A stretch of DNA of 64,000 bases. Origin: an uncultured Planctomycetota bacterium (lineage in GTDB: Bacteria; Planctomycetota; Phycisphaerae; UBA1845; Fen-1342). A program made the translations under genes and the position numbers. The notes below the pieces were generated by a model, which saw only the letters and a program-made list of their open reading frames with translations, was not told the origin of the DNA and made no database searches. The DNA lies in contig CAADGL010000012.1 in NCBI GenBank assembly GCA_900696525.1, positions 434,001 to 498,000 of the forward strand, read 5' to 3'. Shown in pieces: positions 31,101-37,823 of the stretch; position 1 is the stretch's first letter; the number at the start of each line of letters is the position of its first letter.

Positions 31101-32969
31101 GCAGCGGACGTCGATGGTGACGACGTTGTCGTCGAAGCCCTGCTTGATCTCGCGCGGGGTGTCGATGACGTTCGGATTGTCCGCCGTGTTGTAGACGATG
31201 GTCGGCTCGTTCGGATCGTAATTCGGGTCGCGCGGGTCGTTCTGAGTGTAAAGGCCGAGACCGGCGATGGAGTTCGTGATGTCAACCGGCGTGTTCGGCT
31301 CGCACGCGAAGTTGGGATCCACCGTGCCGCGGAACGTGATGGTGATCTTGTCGCCGTTGATGACGTTGTTGCAGACCGCCAGGCCGTTGAGTCGGCCCAG
31401 GTCGCGCGGTTCGCCGGACTGCACGCCGGCGAGGAACCCGCCGGGGCCGGGGCCGAAGAAGTCCTCGTTGAGCCCGAGCGTCGCAGGATCGGTCGGGGGG
31501 ATGTTGAAAACCTGGCCATCGCTGCCGCGGACGAAGACCGCCGAGAGGCCGGTCAGGTTCGTGAGCCCGAGGCTGGGGTCGAGAATGTCGGTCAGCGTGA
31601 CATCGAGCGGCCGGTTGCCGGTGTTCTCGACCGTGATTCGGAACTCGACTTCCGAGCCCGGGATCGCGGCGACGTGATCATGGAAGTTCGGGTCGGTGCT
31701 GTCGACGCAACGCAGCTTCTTGGTCACTTCGATCTGCGGCAGCACGGCGTTCAACTGCATCTGCATGCTGTCTTCGGGACCGAAGTTGTCGGTGGCGCCC
31801 ACGAACGCGTAGATGCCGGCGCTGGCGGCCCGCATGCGCGCCAGCGCAGGATCGCCGCCCGCCTCCGCGAGGAACAGGCTCTCGAAATGGCGGATGACGA
31901 ACTCGAGATCGCGCGGGCCGAGCGCCGCCAGCAGGTCGATATCGTTCTGGAGCAGGCCGGGATCGCGCGGGTCAGGGAACATCGAAACCGAGCTTGACGG
32001 GATCAGCTCGATCACCGACTGAACCGAGCGGTCTCCAAACGCGCAGCGCTCGTTGAAGATGTTGATCGACCCGACCGTGTCCTTCACGCGCGGCGGAAGG
32101 CACAGACTCACATCGGGCGGGCAGTCGGTGATCGTGATGGCGTAGCGCTCCGTGCCGCCGCCGCAATCGAACGAATTCAACGCCGTCTGGCACTGCGGCA
32201 ATCCCGTCTGGCTCCAGCGGGTCACTTCCCGCGGCCGGCCGTCGGCGTCGAAATCGAACAGCACGCCGCACAGGTCGGCTTCGCCGTTGAGGTCCTGATC
32301 GAGCACACCGTCATTGCACAGGCTGGGATCGCCGTTAATGAGGTTCTCGATGTCGAAATCCAGCGACCCGCCAAAAGCCGTCACGGTTCGCCGGTTACCG
32401 CTGAATACATCCATTCCGATATAGAGGACGCTGTCGTCGGTGCTCAGGTCGTTCGGGTCGACGACACCATCCGAATCCGGGAAGTAAATCACCAGCAGCT
32501 TGCCGACATTGAAGCCCGTACGAACGCGCCGCGCTCCAAGAAAGATCTCCTCGCAGACGAAGCAGCTCGGCAGGAAGCTCTGAAGAAATGCCGGTCCAAT
32601 GCCACCGTCGCGGAAGCCGTCTCGGCCGTCGGCGAACGGATATCCCGGCGGCTGGGGCGAGTCGTCCTGGCAGCGGTCCAGCTCGAACCGGGGCTCCACG
32701 CGCCCGAGTGCGCTGGGGTTCTGAAGCAGGTACAAATAGAGCAGGGCCTCGCGATGCAGCACGCCGTCCGGGCAGAACAGGCACGCCGGGAAGTCCGGGT
32801 CGCCCGGCTGGCAACCCGCGCAGTTCGGGAACGTCGGGCACGGCGGGCAGTCATCAAGCTGGTTCGGTTCGCAAAGGCCCGATTGGATTCCGGTCGGTTG
32901 CGCTGAAGTCGTGGGCAGGAAGGCACCGCACGTGAGAGCGACCGCCGCGATGACGATGTAACGTGACAT
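25149..32969 (-). CDS. Giant secreted DUF11-repeat protein
   Basis: A 2,606-residue protein, the largest in the window. It begins with a signal peptide (MSRYIVIAAVALTCGAF...) and has GGAGGGG before the ATG. Residues 1-400 are a Cys- and Asp-rich head with calcium-loop-like segments (DSDGVVDPNDLS, DQDLNGEADL). About ten repeats of 150-190 residues follow, near residues 411, 628, 863, 1053, 1210, 1395, 1571, 1743, 1915 and 2076. Each opens with a lysine-containing strand plus Cys (EVTKKLRCVD, EVEKYVECVNC, EVDKKARCLTRC) and has the DUF11 core PGSEVEFRITVENTG. Two repeats share WDSDGDCVPGP. From about 2245 a unique C-terminal domain contains no repeat. Such proteins are thought to be wall or matrix components; the exact role is unknown. 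A promoter precedes it. Confidence 0.88.
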   Translation of the reverse strand: MSRYIVIAAVALTCGAFLPTTSAQPTGIQSGLCEPNQLDDCPPCPTFPNCAGCQPGDPDFPACLFCPDGVLHREALLYLYLLQNPSALGRVEPRFELDRCQDDSPQPPGYPFADGRDGFRDGGIGPAFLQSFLPSCFVCEEIFLGARRVRTGFNVGKLLVIYFPDSDGVVDPNDLSTDDSVLYIGMDVFSGNRRTVTAFGGSLDFDIENLINGDPSLCNDGVLDQDLNGEADLCGVLFDFDADGRPREVTRWSQTGLPQCQTALNSFDCGGGTERYAITITDCPPDVSLCLPPRVKDTVGSINIFNERCAFGDRSVQSVIELIPSSSVSMFPDPRDPGLLQNDIDLLAALGPRDLEFVIRHFESLFLAEAGGDPALARMRAASAGIYAFVGATDNFGPEDSMQMQLNAVLPQIEVTKKLRCVDSTDPNFHDHVAAIPGSEVEFRITVENTGNRPLDVTLTDILDPSLGLTNLTGLSAVFVRGSDGQVFNIPPTDPATLGLNEDFFGPGPGGFLAGVQSGEPRDLGRLNGLAVCNNVINGDKITITFRGTVDPNFACEPNTPVDITNSIAGLGLYTQNDPRDPNYDPNEPTIVYNTADNPNVIDTPREIKQGFDDNVVTIDVRCRDVRFDKKVQLCNGDCDLVPCPNDPNSFVDELIIPNGPFPFCLRYRYRAQNLGEVSEQVSVTDSRLCADVAAAKIILADPNVPGEPGDIELIDCDVCPSGVIFTLPPGGALDLFCSVRFKSQGALDVFLKLDNDQPCPPTARPGKGKDGGGNGGDGGGNGGGNSDGIDDAPPVRQPHWGGKIDVAGVDDPDECYLNCSRAVFQAVTDPNDPNLPDICDGNDIFVDDQAEVCRVVCILEVEKYVECVNCADPNAPLNNDPNCAADPSCAINGGDLQDFIEATPGSCLRFTVRITNISENDVEVCRLLIQDALDPNCGLVVDPNSWVFTRNGQVCPPPAGRNVNGIPFIFNPNTCPGGGNLKVGDVVVFTFRATVPNNADPNCDPINTVNVFGSVDPSCPNDPNDPNAFYSCQDNAVAVVDVKQPSIICTKEWQVAWDSDGDCVPGPQVINFGSNLDLSTIVFPARLTMRATARNTGQVPLCVTAADVNLLSCVANIPGICIDGTNELSPPVQKCLDPGEQDTWTVVILIQTADAAGALANCDGAPNLVYTNTVTVTGSPRGSNVCPGNNVTSQCTANLTMPPPCEIDVIKDVKCAEDAVGSYAASKVALPGSRLNYRIRVRNTSAVVKLPKICVTDSLNQPAWFDPASVQAFIGVNDALTTNVTACVAPTFNINGSESCFVFAACRPAAPWVAPTETLTILFDVVVPANYSNGADPNCNPGPNPDARNTVSVKAYTEVCLPPPCENPNNPPLVQTPCTDSSFADIDVRVPKIECKKEVCYSLDPNTCNNFVTDLTVPCDTTYPFYLAYRFTATNRGEIGLVNVRVCDEEFIKDVLAANVLVPGGIEILAGCALCSGPCDPTDVCAVLANLPNCGDSASAICRIKVNSFEAWRALAGEDLDGNTNCYSNSAQARADVDISGGVCDQGANTSVTSAGCDARVCVNPPCVIEVDKKARCLTRCGPQGQPIGNFADTLEVAPGSGVEFLIVVRNIGGPDDPNVCTLELIDLISGPITVDANSAVFRLFDNNNVLQCTFTQACFNVNGTACEINLQSKCGAGKILNKGWRLEVTFRGCVDVNAPPGQIINEAAYRGAVNCPPGPVYCCEADDTITIDVLAPALDCLYKTWKIEWDSDGDCVPGPAVIPDSNDIDLNSPAIAFPIRMTLTVAVANTGDVPLKVTVSDTPLCNLVNALQGVSFDGLCETCPPLVAKTIPPGGSATWTCAIRVNTLQALQAMAAQDGGVDPLVFENRATASGVMVSDGSGICVPPENEQTPIIDSSGCDAKVRPPVCDFELTKQVVCIDCATGAPIGVPADSIEALPGACARFIVTVTNTGTVNLPRLRIRDNLSGSAALIPGSVRADIDGDDATACFAAFTLGTAQCYSFGGGCTVHAPWIAPSETLTFTFDVTITGTNDITNTVFVDGLSAFCVPGVPCAVEPACPSKNDAATIDVKTPSLVCDKTISANGSQPTNNLFLDSPPFPLELKYIYKVTNTGEVALENVVLIDPDLVADAVAAGVTITACDLCDDPGNPGSCDGVGDTTIVIGTLAPGASASGSCTLRFVDQAQLEAFLSRDDGDPKCYLNVAHATGVPVPDGLCAPSPLPEVSSPECVAEVCAEEPEPCPPIVKGVHLIWNQNELGFGGTERCIYSFDERLISKYTEGKIGVPNFYLRNALQTDRGRARIDGMASPAVCGPDSIAAPLLGVQFKQIQFANGDVTVGASTLVGLGSETGYIVAPPPGPPPEESVGGSMNSDGQPAGFIDQVGSTAEKGSVLVYPKFEVKWDAGGNLVQDTFIQVGNDFTQGVDLLILYVNGNGRLCNAERLDASLTQRQPAYWSVATGQPFGLAPVTLLDAAKGEIDDDPLNPGGKVMRGYIVIYAINAEVKEINWNHLHGKATLVNYHLGAAWEYSPWAFRALTGNTGDVLLAPYGRLDFDGFEYDRAPDRLLFEFFAPGSQLKSKHNQIAIARDTDLTLIVLKRDLSNPAP

Positions 32970-33052
32970 GCTACCCCTCCACGGGCGCGCAATTGGAAAT
33001 CGAGAAAGCGCGTCAGACCCAGATTGTCAGCAACGAAAAACTCGCACGGGGC

Positions 33053-33080
33053 AGCATAACGCCCGACGGGGATGTGTCAA
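33053..33080 (-). promoter_or_regulatory. Sigma-70-type promoter of the giant secreted protein
   Basis: On the minus strand TTGACA (33075-33080), a 16-base spacer and TATGCT (33053-33058). Transcription would start near 33046, leaving a leader of about 75 bases before the ATG at 32969. It is one of the two best promoter matches seen in the window. Confidence 0.7.
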
Positions 33081-33120
33081 GCAATTTCGTAACCGGTTTA
33101 CTCCGGAGGAAACAACGGAC

Positions 33121-33167
33121 AAAAAAGGAATCGCTCCCTCGCCAAAGTTGGGCGCACGGGAGCGATT
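33121..33167 (-). terminator. Rho-independent terminator of the LVIVD/dockerin gene
   Basis: On the minus strand a perfect 10-bp stem (AATCGCTCCC paired with GGGAGCGATT, plus-strand 33129-33138 and 33158-33167) is followed after two bases by TTTTTT. It lies 33 bp past the stop at 33200 and separates that gene from the promoter of the giant protein. Confidence 0.9.
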
Positions 33168-33199
33168 GGTCTTCCGGGGGTGACGAAGCGCGAAGCCGG

Positions 33200-35002
33200 C
33201 TATGGAGCGTAGGCGCGCAGGCCGCTCCACGTGCCTACGAACAACACGGGCCGTTCCCAGGCGCCGTTGTTGTCGAACAGGAGCGTGAACGTGAACGAAT
33301 TCACGACCGGCGCGGTTTGCATGTCGTAGATCGGATTCCATGCGAAGTCATGCTTGGATACGATGTTGCCTTGCAGCCAATACAGGCGCGTGTCGGAGAA
33401 CGCGTATCCACCAGTCACGGGCATCGTCGTAACTTCTGAAGCCGCAATCGGTTCATTCGGATCGGAGGGCACGTCGAAGTCGATCACCGCCGACTGCGTA
33501 ACGAGGCCGACCGCTACCCGGTTGTTCCAGGTCGTAATCTTGTAACTCTGGTTCTGACCAAGATATAGATCGGAAACGACGGTCACCGGTGCCGCTGGCG
33601 TTCGAATATCGACCGCAAAGAACTTCCCGATGTCATTGTGCCCGACCAGCACGTCGCCCGTCACGGCCAGCCGGCGTGCATTCAGGGGAAGGCTCCACAG
33701 TAGCACCGGATTCGCGAGATTCGAGAAATCATAACCGCGAACGGTGTTCGGTGAATAGGTCGCGATGAAGACCACGTTGCCTTTCGTCGCGACCGCCTTT
33801 ACGTACCCGGCGCCAAAAGCACCGGCCGCGTAACTCTTTAGTAGTGCAAAACTACCAGGATCCCTCAACGTGTTGTAAACGTCCAGCCCGAACTGATCAC
33901 GCGAGATGAACAGCCTCCCGCCGTTGATCGTCATCGCCGTCGCTCCAGACGCTATCATCGGCATTGGAACGACTGCGGGCAATGCCGCCGGATTGGAAAT
34001 GTCCAGAACCGCGATCCGTCCCGGGTTGTCGCCGAGGCCGCCGATCATCCACGCATCCGTACCATCCAAGACGTAGGCGCCGGGAGCGAACTGCTCGCCG
34101 AAGTAGCTCGATGCCGACATGAACGCCAGACCGTCGGCGACATAAACCGTCTTCGTCACGCTACTCTCATTCCAATCCGCGTCGCGTACCCTGAGCGTAA
34201 CGTTTGCAGTACCATAGAGTTGCTTGATCGGCTGCATGCCGTAGAAGTACGACCCGGCGCCGATCTGCCAGCGGTACGACACAATGGCGCCCGTAGACAG
34301 GGAACCATCCAGCATCAGCTTCACGCCGCGCTCGGCGGGATTATCCGAGGTCAAACCGATGCCCTGCCAACGCGAGGGATCGTCAAAATCCCCGCCGACG
34401 AACATCTTCACGTCAAAATCCGCCTGGAGCGGCTGGGGGTCGCCGGGCTGGGTGATCGAGATCTGAATCTGCTTCGCGTTAGTCGCACCGCAGTCGTCGG
34501 TTACGGTCAACGTCACCGTGTAGGTGCTCGCCGCCGAGTACGTCTTCTGCGGGTTCGCCTCCGTCGACGTCGTGCCGTCGCCGAAGCTCCAGTGCCGGGA
34601 AACAATCTGTCCGTCCCAATCCGACGAGCCGGAGCCGCTGAACTGCACGGGCGTTCCGACGGTGCCGCTGGCCGGGCCGCTCGGCGCCGCGACCGGCGCC
34701 ATGTTTTCGTCGCACTTGTCCCAGCCATAGCACGGCAGAAGAATGCCCAGGTCCACCTGATTCACGCACCCGTCAGCGTTGAGGTCGGCGGCGGAGTTGA
34801 AGCCGGGGTGCCCGGCACAAAGGCCGAACTGCCCGAGCAGCAGACCCAGGTCGTCCTGGTCCACCTTGCCGTCACTGCCGACGATGTCGGCCTTGGTGCA
34901 ATCGAGTTGGGCAATTGCGGGCGTGGCGGCGTGCACCGCCAACAGAATCGGCAGACCGTAAACGATCCCGCCAACCAGGCGGGCGGCTTCTTTCCCAGTC
35001 AT
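33200..35002 (-). CDS. Secreted dockerin/PKD/LVIVD-propeller protein
   Basis: A 600-residue exported protein, starting at ATG 35002 (GGGGGTGG just upstream; the longer frame begins with a weak TTG). A signal peptide covers about the first 32 residues. Next are two dockerin-like halves, DIVGSDGKVDQDDLGLLLGQ and DLNADGCVNQVDLGILL, then a PKD domain (WDGQIVSRHWSFGDGTTS, YTVTLTVTDDCG), a second Ig-like segment, and a C-terminal beta-propeller with LVIVD-type repeats (RIAVLDISNPAALP, GYDFSNLANPVLL, FAVDIRTPAAPV). The domain order dockerin-first is unusual compared with clostridial dockerins, which are C-terminal. Codon composition looks visibly less GC-rich than neighbours. Function unknown, presumably cell-surface. 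Confidence 0.85.
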   Translation of the reverse strand: MTGKEAARLVGGIVYGLPILLAVHAATPAIAQLDCTKADIVGSDGKVDQDDLGLLLGQFGLCAGHPGFNSAADLNADGCVNQVDLGILLPCYGWDKCDENMAPVAAPSGPASGTVGTPVQFSGSGSSDWDGQIVSRHWSFGDGTTSTEANPQKTYSAASTYTVTLTVTDDCGATNAKQIQISITQPGDPQPLQADFDVKMFVGGDFDDPSRWQGIGLTSDNPAERGVKLMLDGSLSTGAIVSYRWQIGAGSYFYGMQPIKQLYGTANVTLRVRDADWNESSVTKTVYVADGLAFMSASSYFGEQFAPGAYVLDGTDAWMIGGLGDNPGRIAVLDISNPAALPAVVPMPMIASGATAMTINGGRLFISRDQFGLDVYNTLRDPGSFALLKSYAAGAFGAGYVKAVATKGNVVFIATYSPNTVRGYDFSNLANPVLLWSLPLNARRLAVTGDVLVGHNDIGKFFAVDIRTPAAPVTVVSDLYLGQNQSYKITTWNNRVAVGLVTQSAVIDFDVPSDPNEPIAASEVTTMPVTGGYAFSDTRLYWLQGNIVSKHDFAWNPIYDMQTAPVVNSFTFTLLFDNNGAWERPVLFVGTWSGLRAYAP

Positions 35003-35413
35003 TCTCCACCCCCGGAGCAAAAGGTATTCAGCCGCCCTCCGCGGAGCTGAGTGCCTTCGTACTCGGAAATGGTGCTAATCAACGCGAAGATGGGCAAGCT
35101 TTGCCGGGCACAAACTGCTTATCCAAACTTACTGACGCGCCGCGAAACCGCTTGCGGCCAACGGCCTCATGATCGCGCGCCGTCCGATCAACATTGGAAA
35201 TGCTCGGCAATTCAAGCCCCAGGCTCGTAAAAAATGCCTGCTACGCCGGAAAATTACGCGGTCCCGAAAGACCAGTCAAGCTTTATTAGTACGAATTGCC
35301 ACTCGCCGACTGCCGGATTAGGCTATCGGACTGCGCCTGCGACGTGCCGGATTCGTAACTCCGGCCCGAAAGGCGCGGGGGCGGCTTCAACCGGGCGCGG
35401 GACCACCAGCGAC
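35003..35413. other. Divergent intergenic region LVIVD gene / pyrF
   Basis: A 411-base gap that is less GC-rich than the coding DNA around it. It must hold promoters for both divergent genes, but I could not pick a convincing -35/-10 pair on either strand. The open frame reaching back from pyrF to 35234 has no family similarity and is treated as chance. Confidence 0.5.
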
Positions 35414-36343
35414 ATGCCCCAGAACTTCCAGGATCGCCTCGCCGCCGCAATTCAGCGCTGTCGCACGCCGGCGGTCGTCGGCATCGACCCGGTGTATGAG
35501 TCGCTGCCGCCGGCGCTGCGCCGCGAGCAGCCGACGGTCCGCCAGGCCGCCGACCAGGTTCACGCTTTCTGCCGCACGCTGATCGACATCGCCGCGGCGC
35601 ACGCGCCGGCGGTGAAGCTGAACTCGGCCTTCTTCGAGGCGTTGTACGAGCACGGCGTGGCGACGTACTACAGGCTCGTGCGGCACGCGCACGCCCGCGG
35701 ACTGCTCGTGATCGGCGACATCAAGCGCGGCGACATCGGCTCGACGGCGCGGCTGTACGCGCGCGGACACCTGGCTGCGCCACCGTTTGCGGACGTCGAC
35801 GCAGACTGCATTCCGGACGCCGTCACGCTCGCGGGCTATCTGGGTGAGGGCGCCGTACGGCCGTTTGTCGAGGCGGCGGCGGCGGGCGGCCGGGGCGTCT
35901 ACGTGCTGGTTCGGCCGTCGGACCCGGGAGCGGACGAGATTCACGGCTTCGGCGGCCCGGCGGGGCGCGCGTTCTATCAGCACATGGCGGAGCTGGTGGC
36001 GCGCTGGGGCGGCGGAGCCGCGCTGGTCGGCCAATGTGGCCTGTCGTGCGTCGGCGCAGTCGTGGCGCCGAAGGACGCGGCGAGCACGTCCGCGCTGCGC
36101 AACACCATGCCCGTGACTCCCTGGCTCGTACCGGGCTACGGTGCGCAAGGGGCGGGGGTCGAGGCCTGTCGGCCGTGTTTCCTGCCTGGCGGCCGTGGGG
36201 CGATCATCAACGCCTCGCGTTCGGTGATCTACGCATTCTCGCGACCGGAGCTGGCCGCCAGAGGCAGTCAGGACTGGGAGGCCTGCGTCGATCGAGCCTG
36301 CGCCGCGTTCGCGGCGGATGTCGCTCCCCTCGCGGGCTGTTGA
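35414..36343 (+). CDS. pyrF: Orotidine 5'-phosphate decarboxylase (type 2)
   Basis: PyrF decarboxylates OMP to UMP, the last step of de novo pyrimidine synthesis. The 309-residue protein starts at ATG 35414 (MPQNFQDRLAAAIQ), where the long-form (type 2) family starts. The active-site parts are VVGIDP, the lysine in AVKLNSAFFEALYEHG and DIKRGDIGSTARLYA. The phosphate-binding region appears as MPVTPWLVPGYGAQGAGVE and INASRSVIYAF. It is a single gene here; other pyr genes are absent from the window. Confidence 0.95.
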   Translation: MPQNFQDRLAAAIQRCRTPAVVGIDPVYESLPPALRREQPTVRQAADQVHAFCRTLIDIAAAHAPAVKLNSAFFEALYEHGVATYYRLVRHAHARGLLVIGDIKRGDIGSTARLYARGHLAAPPFADVDADCIPDAVTLAGYLGEGAVRPFVEAAAAGGRGVYVLVRPSDPGADEIHGFGGPAGRAFYQHMAELVARWGGGAALVGQCGLSCVGAVVAPKDAASTSALRNTMPVTPWLVPGYGAQGAGVEACRPCFLPGGRGAIINASRSVIYAFSRPELAARGSQDWEACVDRACAAFAADVAPLAGC

Positions 36344-36501
36344 GGGCGAGACGGGCGGCGAAGGAATCCAGCGACCGAACGGCCGGGCGCGAGTAGCTCG
36401 CCGGCGCGAGCGTCTCGAGCCCGCGTCGCCATCGGCTATGATTGAAACGGCCACCAAGCGGACGCCGCCGCGTGCGCCGAGCGGCTCGCAGGATCATTGG
36501 C

Positions 36502-37557
36502 GTGAGCGTCAGACCCGACATTTCGGTCGTCGTCCCGATGTTCAACGAAGAGGCGAACGTCGCGAACGTGCTGGCGCGCTTCTTGGAGTCGCTCGCGCGG
36601 CAGCGCCGCTCCTTCGAGATCGTCGTCGTCAACGACGGCAGCCGCGACCGCACCGGCGAGCTGCTCGACGCCGTCGCGGCCCGCGAGCCGCGGCTGCGCG
36701 TCATTCACCTGGCGCGCAACTTCGGCCAGACGGCGGCGATGATGGCGGGCTTCTGGGCGGCCCGCGCCCCGGTGATCGTGCCGCTCGACGGCGACGGCCA
36801 GAACGAGCCCGACGAGATCGAGCGGCTCGTCGACAAGCTAGAAGAAGGCTACGACGTCGTCAGCGGCTGGCGCAAGGACCGCAAGGATTCCTGGCTGCGC
36901 ACCCGCGTCTCGCGCGTCGCGAACTGGCTCATCGGCCGCGTCACCGGCGTCCGGCTGCACGACTACGGCTGCACGCTCAAGGCCTACCGCGCCGACGTCG
37001 TCCGCGACGCCCGGCTCTTCGGCGAGATGCACCGCTTCATCCCGATCTACGCGTCGATTCACGGGGCGCGCATCACCGAAATGGTCGTCCGCCACAACCC
37101 CCGCACCGCGGGCCGCAGCAAGTACGGCTACGGCCGCGTCACGAAGGTGTTGTTCGACCTGCTGCTGGTGCGGCTGCTTCAGAAATACCGCACGCGGCCG
37201 ATCCACTTCTTCGGGCAGATCACGATGTGGGCCTGGGCGGCGACGGTGGCCTGCTTCGGGTTTGCGCTGCTGAGCGCCGTCTATTCGCTCGATCCGTGGA
37301 AGGCCTTCTGGGGCAAGGCGCCGTTGATCGGCACCATCTTCTTCGTCCTCGGCTTCATCGCCATCATGGCCGGGCTCGTCGCCGAGCTCGTCATGCGCGC
37401 CGGCTTCGAGTTCAACGCCGGCCGCTACTGGGACGAGGCCCGGCGGGTGAACTTCGGGCCCGTCGGCGATACGCGCGAACGAGAGCCGCACACCATGAGC
37501 GCCGCGGCCCTCGCCGCCGAGCCCGATCCGGACGACTCACGCCCGCGCACAAGATAG
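36502..37557 (+). CDS. GT2 glycosyltransferase, DPM/GtrB-like membrane type
   Basis: A 351-residue family-2 glycosyltransferase of the dolichyl/undecaprenyl-phosphate sugar transferase branch (DPM1, GtrB, ArnC). Start GTG 36502 has AGGA eight bases upstream; the longer TTG form at 36442 is less likely. Catalytic domain: ISVVVPMFNEEANV, VNDGSRDRTGE, RNFGQTAAMMAGF, the metal-binding DGDGQNEPDEI and DYGCTLKAYR. Two C-terminal transmembrane segments follow (around WAWAATVACFGFALLSAVY and GTIFFVLGFIAIMAGLVAEL). It should transfer a sugar from a nucleotide donor onto a polyprenyl phosphate at the inner face of the membrane. The sugar is not predictable. The gene follows pyrF by 158 bp. Confidence 0.92.
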   Translation: MSVRPDISVVVPMFNEEANVANVLARFLESLARQRRSFEIVVVNDGSRDRTGELLDAVAAREPRLRVIHLARNFGQTAAMMAGFWAARAPVIVPLDGDGQNEPDEIERLVDKLEEGYDVVSGWRKDRKDSWLRTRVSRVANWLIGRVTGVRLHDYGCTLKAYRADVVRDARLFGEMHRFIPIYASIHGARITEMVVRHNPRTAGRSKYGYGRVTKVLFDLLLVRLLQKYRTRPIHFFGQITMWAWAATVACFGFALLSAVYSLDPWKAFWGKAPLIGTIFFVLGFIAIMAGLVAELVMRAGFEFNAGRYWDEARRVNFGPVGDTREREPHTMSAAALAAEPDPDDSRPRTR

Positions 37558-37656
37558 CCCGCCGCCTGAACGAACTCTTGCATGAAACATCGGAGCACGA
37601 GAGAAACCGGGGGTTCGGATTCCCGGCGCCGTTGACGAAGCAAGCGCCACGTCAGA

Positions 37657-37714
37657 GCCGGGCTGTCCCCAGCCCGGCCAAGTCCCCATTCCGGCCACAA
37701 GTCCCCAGCCCGGC
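37657..37714. repeat. GC-rich palindromic repeat cluster
   Basis: A perfect 9-bp stem GCCGGGCTG-tccc-CAGCCCGGC at 37657-37678, then a degenerate copy (GTCCCCATTCCGGCC) and a second exact copy of GTCCCCAGCCCGGCC at 37700-37714. It sits between the convergent glycosyltransferase and cystathionine-synthase genes and could work as a bidirectional transcription barrier. The rest of the gap 37558-37823 shows nothing else. Confidence 0.65.
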
Positions 37715-37823
37715 CTCAAGACGGACACATGCGCTTATCCCGGAACCAAGATCCGAGCCGCCCCTGTCCGGGCTGAGGACACGGCTCTGCTGTGCCCGGG
37801 CCATAGGGCGGGAACACCTGACG

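Noticed and set aside
25041..31997. An uninterrupted plus-strand frame of 2,318 codons opposite the giant secreted-protein gene
   Set aside because: It is an exact shadow of the opposite gene's codon bias, with low-complexity Arg/Val/Asp/Ala composition and no domain, whereas the minus-strand frame has a signal peptide, ribosome site, promoter and clear repeats.
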